DNA of 64,000 nucleotides from DATKIY01 sp963726755 (lineage in GTDB: Bacteria; Actinomycetota; Actinomycetes; JAHEKZ01), in assembly GCA_963726755.1 (NCBI GenBank), contig CAVSDB010000003.1:1054001-1118000 (forward strand), in the 5' to 3' direction. This document shows, piece after piece, positions 38,035-46,255 of the stretch (its first letter is position 1; each line of letters begins with the position of its first letter). The position numbers and the translations under genes were made by a program. Under the pieces are notes generated by a model, which worked only from the letters and a program-made list of their open reading frames with translations, was not told the origin of the DNA and did not search any database.

Positions 38035-39048
38035 ATGCAGCGACTCGCCGGTACTATTGCGCTCATCGTCACGGCCGGACTCATGGCCCCCGCACTTCAC
38101 GCCGACGTCAAAACGCAGGAACGCACGGTCATGAACATGGGCGGCATGCTGGGCGCCGCGGCGGGCATGATGGGCGGCGCCGCGAACAAGGACGGCGTGA
38201 TCGCGACGGTCGCCGTCAAGGGCAGCCGAAAGATCTCGATCAACGACACGACGGGCACGATCGTCGATCTGGCCGAGCAGAAGATCTACACGCTCGACGT
38301 CAAGCGCAAGCAATACACCGTGGAGACGTTCGATCAGCGCCGCGACCAGATGAAGGCGATGCGCGACGACGCCGCGCGCCGGACCCAGCAGATGCCGCCG
38401 TCCAACCGGCAGCAGGGGCAGGACGCCGCCAAGCAGATGGAGACCGAGTTCGACCTCAAGGAGACCGGCCAGCACAAGACGATCGCCGGCTACGACGCCC
38501 ACCAGGTGATCATGACCGTCACGACGCACGAAAAGGGCAAGAAGGTCGAGGACTCCGGCGGCTACATCATGGCAACCGACATGTGGATCGCGCCCAGGAT
38601 CGCGGTGCTCGACGAGATCGCGCAGTTCGAGGCGAAGTACGCGCAGGCGATGTACGGCGGCGCGGCGGCCTCGGCCGGTGACTCCCAGCAGGCGGCACAG
38701 CAGGCGGCGCAGATGGCGGCGATGTACCCCTCGATGGCGGCCATGAACGAGCGTATGGCGAGCGAACGCGGCAAGATGGCCGGCACTCAGCTGGTCGCCA
38801 CGGTCACGTTCGACATGGTGCAGAGCGCGGAAGCCATGCGCGGCGCCGCCGGCCGGTCCTCCGGGTCGAGCCGGGCTGGCAGCGGCGACTCGTCGGCACT
38901 AGCCGCCCTGCTCGGCCGCCGCATGGGCGGCGACCCGAGCCAGCCGCGCATGACGGTGATGACGACCGTCCGCGAGCTGACCTCGATTGGCACGGTGGTC
39001 AGCGCCGCCGACGTCGCCATCCCGGCCGGATACACAGAAAAGAAGTAG
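38035..39048 (+). CDS. Secreted protein of unknown function (DUF4412-like)
   Basis: Intact, 337 residues with signal peptide (LAGTIALIVTAGLMAPALHA). A GGAGG Shine-Dalgarno lies just before the ATG. The first half, with KGSRKISINDTTGTIVDLAEQKIYTLDVKRKQYTVETF and later GYDAHQVIMTVTT, resembles the DUF4412 lipoprotein-like fold, in which a redox- or metal-related matrix is tracked through a 'xYTV' strand. The middle is Met/Gln/Ala-rich (QAAQQAAQMAAMYPSMAAMNERM). Function unknown. It is followed by the Tat-exported amidase 26 bases later. Confidence 0.8.
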   Translation: MQRLAGTIALIVTAGLMAPALHADVKTQERTVMNMGGMLGAAAGMMGGAANKDGVIATVAVKGSRKISINDTTGTIVDLAEQKIYTLDVKRKQYTVETFDQRRDQMKAMRDDAARRTQQMPPSNRQQGQDAAKQMETEFDLKETGQHKTIAGYDAHQVIMTVTTHEKGKKVEDSGGYIMATDMWIAPRIAVLDEIAQFEAKYAQAMYGGAAASAGDSQQAAQQAAQMAAMYPSMAAMNERMASERGKMAGTQLVATVTFDMVQSAEAMRGAAGRSSGSSRAGSGDSSALAALLGRRMGGDPSQPRMTVMTTVRELTSIGTVVSAADVAIPAGYTEKK

Positions 39049-39074
39049 CGCCAACAGAGGGACAAGGGCCAGCC

Positions 39075-40884
39075 ATGAGCAAAGAAACCAGCCGTCAAAG
39101 CCGTCGCCGATTCCTCAAGGCCGTGCCGGTCGCCGTCGCCGGCGCCGTCGCGACCAAGACATTCGCCCAGGGCCAGCAGAACGCCGGGCCGGTCAACGCC
39201 GACATCATTCGGGCCGCCGAAGTGATCGACGGCGTGAAGTTCACGAGCGAGGAAGAGGCGGCCGCCGTCGGCGCCGTCAACGGCAACCTCAATCAGTTCA
39301 ATCGCCTGCGCCAGATGGCCATCGCGCAGGACATCGAACCGGCCTACGTGTTCAAGCCGTCGCTGCCGGGCAAGGAGCCGAAGGGCCCGGCGACGCCCGG
39401 CGCGCCGATCAAGTACACGAAGCCGCCGCTCACGCTCAAGCGGCCCGCCAATCTCGAAGACGTCGCGTTCTGGCCGGTCACCAAGCTGGCGGCGCTCATC
39501 GAGCGCAAGCTCGTGACGTCGACCGAGCTGACGAAGATGTACCTCGGCCGGCTCAAGCGCTATCAGCCGACGCTGAACTTCTACGTGACGCTCACCGAGG
39601 ATCTGGCGCTCAAGCAGGCCGCGGCCGCCGACGCGGAGATCAAGGCCGGCAAGTACCGCGGGCCGCTGCACGGCATTCCCTGGGGCGCGAAGGATCTGTT
39701 CGCCACGAAGGGCATCCGGACGACGTGGGGCGGCGAGCTCTACGTCAATCAGGTGATCGACTACGACGCGACGATCGTCGAGCGGCTGCGCGACGCCGGC
39801 GCGGTGCTCGTCGCCAAGCTCACGCTCGGCGCGCTCGCGCAGGGCGACCGCTGGTTCGGCGGCCAGACGAAGAACCCGTGGGACACGACGCGCGGATCGA
39901 GCGGATCGTCGGCCGGTCCAGGTTCGGCGACGTCCGCCGGCTGCGTCGGATTCGGCATCGGCACCGAGACGCGCGGCTCCATCCTCTCGCCGTCCACCGA
40001 CAACGGCGTCGTCGGCCTGCGTCCCACGTACGGACGCGTCAGCCGCTACGGCGCGATGGCGCTCTCGACGACGATGGACAAGATCGGGCCGATGTGCCGA
40101 TACGTCGAAGACGTCGTCGTCGTGCTCAACGCGATCTACGGCCCCGACAAGCACGACGGCAGCGTCGCCGATGCGGCGTTTCACTGGACGCCGGACGCGC
40201 CGCTTGCCGGCTACAAGATCGCGTACTTCAAGACGGCGTTCGACAACGCGGGCGGCGGCTTTGGCGGCGGAGGTGGTGGCGGGCGCGGCGGCGGGGGCCG
40301 CGGCGGCGCCGCGCTGACGCCCGAGCAAGTCGCCGAGCAGCAGAAGCAGCAGGACGACCTGAAGAAGATGTACGCGAACGTGCTCGACGTCTACGCGAAG
40401 CTCGGCGCGAAGCTCGAGGCGATCGAGGCGCCGGCCGAGCTGAACACGATGGCCAACGCCATGGCGCTGATTCTCGAACGTCGAGTCGGCGGCGTCGTTC
40501 GACGACGCGACCCGGTCCGGGCGACATCAACCAGCTGAGCAGCCGGCACGTCGCGCAGCACGTGGCCGAACACGTTCCGGCAAGGCGCGCTTCGTGCCGG
40601 CGGTCGAGTACATCAAGGCCATGCGCGCGCGCACGCTCCTGATGCAGCGCATGGACGAGTTCATGAAGTACGACGCGATTCTCAGCCCCGGCGACTCGAT
40701 GTCAGCCGTGTGCAACCTGACCGGACATCCGGCGATCTCGCTCAAGGCGGGCATCGTCGGCGGCCGGCCTCGGCCGCTCATGATTACGGGCAGGCTGTAC
40801 GACGAGGCGACGATTTGCCGCATCGCGCTCGCGTTCGAGCAGGCGACGGAGTGGAAGGATAGGCATCCGACGTTGGCCAGTTAA
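39075..40884 (+). CDS. Tat-exported amidase-signature family hydrolase
   Basis: About 600 residues with frame breaks near 40485, 40515 and 40585. A Tat signal (RQSRRRFLKAVPVAVAGAVA) is followed by the amidase domain: catalytic Lys in HGIPWGAKDLF, the Gly/Ser-rich signature GSSGSSAGPGSATSAG with cis-Ser, and the nucleophilic Ser in GTETRGSILSPS. The C-terminal part has CNLTGHPAISLKAG and ends DRHPTLAS. A Gly-rich loop (GGGFGGGGGGGRGGGGRGG, about 40252-40310) is inserted. The enzyme is related to GatA and to fatty-acid and peptide amidases, but export shows it is not a tRNA amidotransferase subunit. Likely substrates are extracellular amides. Confidence 0.88.
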
Positions 40885-40890
40885 TTTTCA

Positions 40891-40920
40891 GGGCAAAGGG
40901 CAAAGGGCAGAGGGCAAAGG
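40891..40920. repeat. GGGCAAA heptamer tract
   Basis: Four imperfect GGGCAAA units (GGGCAAAGGGCAAAGGGCAG then AGGGCAAAGG) directly after the amidase stop. This is the purine-strand version of the tract at 23067-23128. Confidence 0.8.
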
Positions 40921-41043
40921 CGAGGAACGAACTGACGTCCCACAAAGGGAGAGGGGCAGAAGGGGTTGAGCGAATCGCATCTGGTGAAGAGTGAAGAAGG
41001 GGAAGGCCAAGAAACACGCGAAGCGAAAAGTGAGGACGACCCC

Positions 41044-41178
41044 ATGAACGGATCCGCAGCTGTAGTCCCTCTGTTCTTCGCCCTCGGAATCGTCATCATC
41101 GAGGCACTCGCTTTGTTCGGCATCGTCTACTTCGCTGCGCGGCTGGCGATCCGGCACGAACGGAAGCGTCAGGGCTAG
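41044..41178 (+). CDS. Small single-pass membrane protein, hypothetical
   Basis: 44 residues: MNGSAAVV, then a hydrophobic helix PLFFALGIVIIEALALFGIV and a basic tail RHERKRQG, which gives an inside-positive orientation. An in-frame start further upstream (about 40965) would add a charged, low-complexity N-terminus, but GAGG shortly before the ATG at 41044 favours the short form. No homologue recognised. It sits alone between the amidase gene and a repeat element. Confidence 0.4.
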   Translation: MNGSAAVVPLFFALGIVIIEALALFGIVYFAARLAIRHERKRQG

Positions 41179-41217
41179 GGTGTGCGAAAGGCCCAAGTAC
41201 CTTGCCCTTTGGCCTTG

Positions 41218-41671
41218 GTAGTGGGTCAGTTTGTCGTCGATCGCCGCCGCGGCTGCCGATGGCCTGTGCCGGCCGGCGGGTGGGCGCCCTCGTCGGCTCC
41301 ACGGAGATGACGCTCGAAATCGCCGGCTCCGTCCGCTCGGATTGCGGACTGCGCTGAACGCGCCACTCCGCCAGGGGGCGGAGATTGGCGCGTGCAATCC
41401 GTCGCTCCCTCCGCCGCGATTTCACACTGTCGCCGTCGCGCCACTCCGAGTCGCCGACGTGAGCGCCTACCCGCCGGCCGGCACGCTCGGTCGGCCAAAC
41501 GCGGCGGTCGAGGCCAGCGTCACCCCGCACGGTGCGGCGCGGCCAGCGCGGTGCCCGGCGCCCGACCTCGGCGTGGGGCGATATGCGCCGTTTTCGAGCC
41601 CCACCCGCCGCGGGAGGGCGCCGGGCATCGCGCTGGCCGTGCCGCACCCGGATGGCGAACTGACCCACTAC
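41218..41671. mobile_element. Putative non-autonomous element with 14-bp terminal inverted repeats
   Basis: GTAGTGGGTCAGTT (41218-41231) and AACTGACCCACTAC (41658-41671) are perfect 14-base inverted repeats enclosing about 430 bases without a convincing gene. Inside, 41528-41655 contains a long imperfect palindrome (GGTGCGGCGCGGCCAGCGCG against CGCGCTGGCCGTGCCGCACC). The outer ends share GGGTCAGTT with the arms of the 27948 palindrome. CCCTTTG repeats flank both sides. MITE-like or compound REP element is the best description. Confidence 0.6.
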
Positions 41672-41673
41672 TA

Positions 41674-41695
41674 TTGCCCTTTGCCCTTTGCCCTT
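41674..41695. repeat. TTTGCCC heptamer tract
   Basis: Three exact TTGCCCT-phase units between the inverted-repeat element and the stop of the carboxypeptidase-regulatory-domain gene; same motif as 23067-23128. Confidence 0.8.
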
Positions 41696-43615
41696 CTAAC
41701 GTCGCGCGACCCTGACGTCCTGCGTCTTGGTCTCGCCGTCGCCCAGTGTCAGCGGCATCGACGCGGCCATCACCTGCCGCAGAAACGCCGGATCGAACCA
41801 CTGGCCAGGCTCGACGTCGACAACCGCCGTCATGCGGTAATTGCCGGCAGGCAGATCGCGAAACGTGAAGTGCCCGTCGGTGCCTGGCCGTGTGGCCTGT
41901 ACTCGCCGCGATTGCGGCGTCCAGAACATGTTGTCGGCGGCGAACACGACGATCGTGTAGTCAGACGTCGGACGACTGGCCGAGTCCTGCAGTGTTCCCG
42001 TCACGAGCGTCTGACGATTCGTGAACGTCATCACCGCGCTCGAGACGTTCGTGTTGGGCTTCACGTCGTACGCCAAGTCGAGTGTGTCCTTGCCGTCGAT
42101 CACGGACGACCGGAGCGTCCAACCCGCGAGCCCCGCGGTGCTCGCCATCGTGAGGCGGTAGCGGCCGGGCACGATGCCGGCGAGCGAGAAGCGACCCTCG
42201 GCGTCGATTGGCGCCGGCAGAATGCTCGATCCCATCTCAGCCGAGAGACCAACCTGCGCAACGGGCTGCAGTGCCACGCGCGCGCGAGTCAAGTCGGCCG
42301 GCGGCGACGGGCCGTCGAAGGCGACGCGCCCGGTCATGGTCATGCCCTGCTGCAGGGTCAGCGTCACGAACGACGGGTTGCGGCCGTCGGCGATGACGTC
42401 GGCGACAGCCCACAACACTTGATTCGTCGCGAGGGCGGCAGGCGCGAGGGTTTTCGCGACTGCCGAGCCGTCGACCAGCAGTCTGCCGATGGCCTGTCCG
42501 GACGAGGCTCTTGCGATGGCCGTGTACCGCCCTGGCGCGATGCCCGGCACCGAGAACTTGCCGTCGGGGCCAGGACGGATCGCGCGCGAGCCAAGACCTG
42601 GCAGCGGCATGCCGTTGTCCACCAGCGTGACCTGAAGTCCCGGTGGCAGCGGCCCCTCGGACGACACGACGACCCCGTTCACGCGCGCGAGCGGCACGAG
42701 CTGCAGCGGCACGTCGACGTTCGGATGCTCTTCGCTGATGCCAATCGTGACAGTCGACGCGCTGGCCGCCTGCGTCGTACCTGGATAGTAGACAGGTGCG
42801 TACCCCGTCGGTGGATCGTTGGCCGGATCGCCGCCCGAGTTGATGGCGTCGAGAACCTTCTTCATTTCGGTCGCCATCTGCGCCTGTACGTCAGCGGAGC
42901 GCGAGACGGCGGCGGCCGAAGCCATGGCAGTCATCTTGGCCTCGGCCATCATCTTGTTGTCGGCGTCGGACTGGTCACGCGCGATCGCGGCGACGATGTA
43001 CTCGCCTGGCGGGAGCGCGGGAATGCGATAGATCCCGCGGTCGTCGGCCTGTCCCGATCCGCTCGACTCGAGCGTGCGCTCGCCCGTGCGCATGACGTAA
43101 CGATACGCGCGGACCTGCGTGCCAAACGCGGGATCGCCGGCCTCGTCGAGCACGGTCCCGGTGATGACTCCCCCCTTGGGAATCTGCATGACGATGCGAT
43201 CGAGTTGTTGGCCCGCGCGAAGCACGATCGGCGTGCCGGCGCGGCCCGATCCCGGTTGCTTCTGGCCGTAGATGGCGTCGAGAAACCCGATCTTCGACGC
43301 TTGGAGATTGAAGTCACCGGCCGGGACCTTCGTGAAGCTGAAGCGGCCCTGGTCGTCGGTCGTGACCGACTGAGAGATGCGCGGCGTGCCGCCGCCGAGC
43401 GTGACACGAGCACGCCGCACCGGCCGTCCGGAGTCTGCGGCGACCAAGCTGCCGGCGATGACGCCGCTCGGCGCCGGCGCCTGCGAGGCGCCGTCGCGCG
43501 TTTGCGTCTGCGGAGGCGGCTGCTGCGCGAAGAGAGAGGCTGCGGGCGACGCCGCGCACAAGGCGGCGCCGATGCAGAGGCCAACGGCGACGACATGGCT
43601 GCGCGCGCTCATCAC
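41696..43615 (-). CDS. Secreted modular protein with carboxypeptidase-regulatory-like domains
   Basis: Intact, 639 residues. After a signal peptide (VVAVGLCIGAALCAASPAASLFA), several beta-sandwich units of the CarboxypepD_reg type follow. Each is marked by a phrase such as GVIAGSLVAADSGRPVRRARVTL ... DDQGRFSFTKVPAGDFNLQ, GVITGTVLDEAGDPAFGTQV ... DDRGIYRIPALPPGEYIVAA, GPDGKFSVPGIAPGRYTAIA, DAEGRFSLAGIVPGRYRLTM and TDGHFTFRDLPAGNYRMTA. No catalytic domain is present. The start overlaps the stop of the BlaR1-like gene (ATGA), so it is the third gene of the blaI-blaR1-like operon and may be the cell-surface output of that system. Confidence 0.88.
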   Translation of the reverse strand: MMSARSHVVAVGLCIGAALCAASPAASLFAQQPPPQTQTRDGASQAPAPSGVIAGSLVAADSGRPVRRARVTLGGGTPRISQSVTTDDQGRFSFTKVPAGDFNLQASKIGFLDAIYGQKQPGSGRAGTPIVLRAGQQLDRIVMQIPKGGVITGTVLDEAGDPAFGTQVRAYRYVMRTGERTLESSGSGQADDRGIYRIPALPPGEYIVAAIARDQSDADNKMMAEAKMTAMASAAAVSRSADVQAQMATEMKKVLDAINSGGDPANDPPTGYAPVYYPGTTQAASASTVTIGISEEHPNVDVPLQLVPLARVNGVVVSSEGPLPPGLQVTLVDNGMPLPGLGSRAIRPGPDGKFSVPGIAPGRYTAIARASSGQAIGRLLVDGSAVAKTLAPAALATNQVLWAVADVIADGRNPSFVTLTLQQGMTMTGRVAFDGPSPPADLTRARVALQPVAQVGLSAEMGSSILPAPIDAEGRFSLAGIVPGRYRLTMASTAGLAGWTLRSSVIDGKDTLDLAYDVKPNTNVSSAVMTFTNRQTLVTGTLQDSASRPTSDYTIVVFAADNMFWTPQSRRVQATRPGTDGHFTFRDLPAGNYRMTAVVDVEPGQWFDPAFLRQVMAASMPLTLGDGETKTQDVRVARR

Positions 43616-45715
43616 TTGACCTGCTTCAGGCGGATGGGATGCGCGAACACTCTAGCGCGAATCTCATCGGAGCGAATGCCCTTGGCCGCCGTCGCGTAGA
43701 GCGTCACCAGTTCGGGCGTGAGCGCCTGCCGGTCGGCGACCGCGACGAGCACGCCGGCCCGATCGGCGTCGTTCTCGAGTCGGGCGGCATCCTTGAGCAC
43801 CGCGCCCAGCGCGTCACTCGACATCGGCGTGCCGTCGAACGCGACGCGGTCGCGGACCGCCAGTGCCTGTGACGACAGCGGGCCGAGGTCCGTCTCGACC
43901 GGCTCGCCCTGAATCTTGGCAAACTGGCCCTTCGACCACTCGGCGTCGGCGAGCGCCTTTCGGAGCGCCTCGTAGGTCTGCTCCTGCCGGTCCTTGGCCG
44001 CGGTGATCGCGTCATTGAGTTCGGCCTTGGTGACCAGCCCCACCTCGAACAGCTTCTGGATGCGCGCCAGATTCACCAGCGCTTCGTCGATGGCCTTGTT
44101 GCGACTCTCTTGAGTTCGCGCAAGATCATCGAGCGCGTCGTCGAAACTCTTGGCGCGCTTCTCGTATTCGAGCTGCTCGAGCTTCAGTTTCGCCTCGGCC
44201 TGGGCCATCGCGTCTCTGGTCACCAGACCCTTCTGATACAGCTGGACCATGCGCTCGTACTCGCGTTTCATCTGGTCCTGTTTGATCTTGGCGATCTCCT
44301 GGTCGGCGCTCACCAGTTGCTCGGGCTCTATCTCCTTGCGCATCTTCAGCTCACGCATCACCTCGTTGAGCTTTTGGATGGCTGCGTTCATCTGGTCCTG
44401 CGATTCGGTCCCGATTTCCACGCGGACCTTCGCGTCTTCGACTTCGCGCTGGGCCAGTTCGATCTTTCTCTTCAGCTCGACCAGCGCGTCTGCGGTCAGC
44501 TGTTCCCTCTGCGCGCCCTCTGCCAGCACGATGCGCTCGTGCTCCTGCGCCGCAACATCTTGGACAACCTGGGCCTCAGCCCTGTTCGCACGAGGCGCGC
44601 TCACCTGACGCGGCGTCTCGACTGGAGTTTCTTGAGCCGCGAGCTCGACGACGGCCGCGGCTGGAGCGGGCGACTTCCCAGCGGCTGAAACAAACCCGCT
44701 CGGGACGAGGGCGCCGATGACGCAGAGGACCGCGCAAATCGGCATCCAGCCGAGCGACGTCCGCGGCGTCGCGCTCGACCCGCCGAGAATCCGGCGGACG
44801 CGCGCGACGAGCGAGCCGTCGGTCGCCGCCAGCGCCAGGCGCGGCGTCGCGACATCGCCGCCAGATCGGCGAGCGCCGTCGCATAGACCAGCCGATCGCA
44901 GACGCCGCGACGGCCAGGTCGTCGCAGCACTGCTCGCGCTCCTCGCGCACCTGGCGCGACACCCACCACACGGCCGGGTGATAGAACAGCAGCGTCTCGA
45001 CGACTGACTGCAGCAGGTTGACGAGGTAGTCGTGGCGCCGGACGTGCGCCAGTTCGTGCGCGAGCAGCGCTTCGACCTGCTCGGGCGAGAGGCCCGACGA
45101 GCGCGGCCGCCGGCAGGAGGACGACCGGCTTCAGCCAGCCGACCATCACCGGCACGACGACCGGCGACGACTCGAAGATCGGAGACGACGCGATCGAGTG
45201 CGAGCCGTCCGGCGACGCGCCCGGCCAGCGCCTGAATCTCGGGCGCGACCGGCCGAATCGCTCGGCGCGCCAGACGGCGCGCGACGATCCAGCCGCCGAC
45301 CAGGCGCAGCGACAGGATCGACGACGCCGGTCAGCCACAGCGCCAGATCACCAGCGACCGATGACGGTCGGCGCCGACGGCAGCGCCGGCGGGTGCCGAG
45401 CGATGCCGGCCGGCTCGATCGGTCGCGAGCAGCGCCGGCGTTGGCGACCGCGTCGCATCGCCGGACGTCGCCGGCCGCGCTGCTGACGCCGGCGTCGACG
45501 CCGCTCGGCGAGGCACCGCGATACGTCACGACCGGCGCCACCAGCATCGCGGCGAGCGCCGCCACGCCGATGGCGTACCGGCCGACGCCGCACGATCGCG
45601 CGCGAGCCGCAGCAGCAGCAAACGCCACGAGGCCAATCGCCGCGCCCTGCCACACGAAATGGACGAGCGCCCAGGCGAGCGCCTGCGCGTACGGGTGCTG
45701 GAGTGAGTCAGTCAT
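43612..45715 (-). CDS. BlaR1/M56-type membrane metallopeptidase with long helical C-terminus
   Basis: About 700 residues. Four TM helices and the cytoplasmic M56 zinc protease are recognisable: WALVHFVWQGAAIGLVAFAAA (TM1), LLAHELAHVRRHDYLVNLLQ (HEXXH site, about 45060) and REEREQCCDDLAV. After the last TM (ICAVLCVIGALVPSGFVSA), residues 330-700 form a heptad-rich, charged coiled coil (for example LVELKRKIELAQREVEDAKVRV and EYERMVQLYQKGLVTRDAMAQAEAKLKLEQLEYEKR) instead of the penicillin-binding sensor of BlaR1. Frame breaks cluster at 44800-45600; the coiled-coil part is intact. By analogy it cleaves BlaI when an envelope signal is received, but the signal is not a beta-lactam bound by a PBP domain. 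Confidence 0.82.
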
Positions 45716-46107
45716 GAGCTCGATCTCCTGTCTTGGTACTGCTCGATCAGTTTTCCGATCGCCGTCCAATTCCTCAGCTCGACGCCGGCTGCGCGCTGAG
45801 GGCCTGCAGCACGAGCGCCGCGGCCGATCCGCCGAACGCGCGATCCACCAGGTCGGAGACGAGCTGGCGCTGCGTCTGGTCCTGCGACGACCGCGCGGCG
45901 TAGATGTGGGTCCGCGCCGACTCGTCGCGCGTGACCAGGCCCTTCTCCGCCATGATCTGCATCAGCTTCAGCGTCGTCGTGTAGCCGGTGTCGCGCGCGT
46001 CGGCGAGCGCCTCGTGGACCTGGCGCACGGTGGACGGCCCGCGCGCCCAGAGCACGCGGAGGATGGCCAGTTCGGCGTCGGTCGGACGCGGCAGCAGTCG
46101 TCGCCAT
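45712..46107 (-). CDS. BlaI/MecI family transcriptional repressor
   Basis: About 131 residues with breaks near 46085 and 45785. The winged helix reads RPTDAELAILRVLWARGPSTVRQVHEALADARDTGYTTTLKLMQIMAEKGLVTRDESARTHIY, the standard BlaI form with the recognition helix TTTLKLMQIM. The C-terminus (QLVSDLVDRAFGGSAAALVLQALS) is the dimerisation and cleavage region. Its stop overlaps the start of the M56 gene. The palindrome 12 bases upstream of the ATG is its probable operator. Confidence 0.88.
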   Translation of the reverse strand: MATTAAASDRRRTGHPPRALGARAVHRAPGPRGARRRARHRLHDDAEADADHGGEGPGHARRVGADPHLRRAVVAGPDAAPARLRPGGSRVRRIGRGARAAGPQRAAGVELRNWTAIGKLIEQYQDRRSSS

Positions 46108-46118
46108 GCGCCTGATTA

Positions 46119-46134
46119 TACGAATCTATTCGTA
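46119..46134. promoter_or_regulatory. BlaI-type operator palindrome
   Basis: TACGAA-TCTA-TTCGTA is a perfect 6-base inverted repeat located 12 bases before the blaI-like ATG (minus strand). BlaI/MecI operators carry TACA/TGTA half-sites; TACG/CGTA here is close. It also lies about 120 bases upstream of the divergent TonB-receptor gene, so both could be controlled. Confidence 0.7.
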
Positions 46135-46255
46135 GATGTCAACGAAGAGCTTCGTTGCTGAGTAAGACGCCCGATCCCCGCGTTTGGCCGACCCGTGGTG
46201 CCGTTCACCGAATACAGGCGGGCCGCTGCGAGTTGTGCGACGTATCAGATCGGCA

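Noticed and set aside
38787..40328. A 513-codon open frame on the minus strand opposite the amidase and its upstream gene
   Set aside because: Its product is Arg/Val/Asp-rich without domain motifs, and the plus strand encodes a clear amidase signature and Tat signal. In GC-rich DNA antisense frames stay open by codon bias.
41231..43699. An 822-codon open frame on the plus strand
   Set aside because: It lies opposite the intact carboxypeptidase-regulatory-domain gene and crosses the inverted-repeat element. The translation is low-complexity Arg/His/Gly with no recognisable domain.
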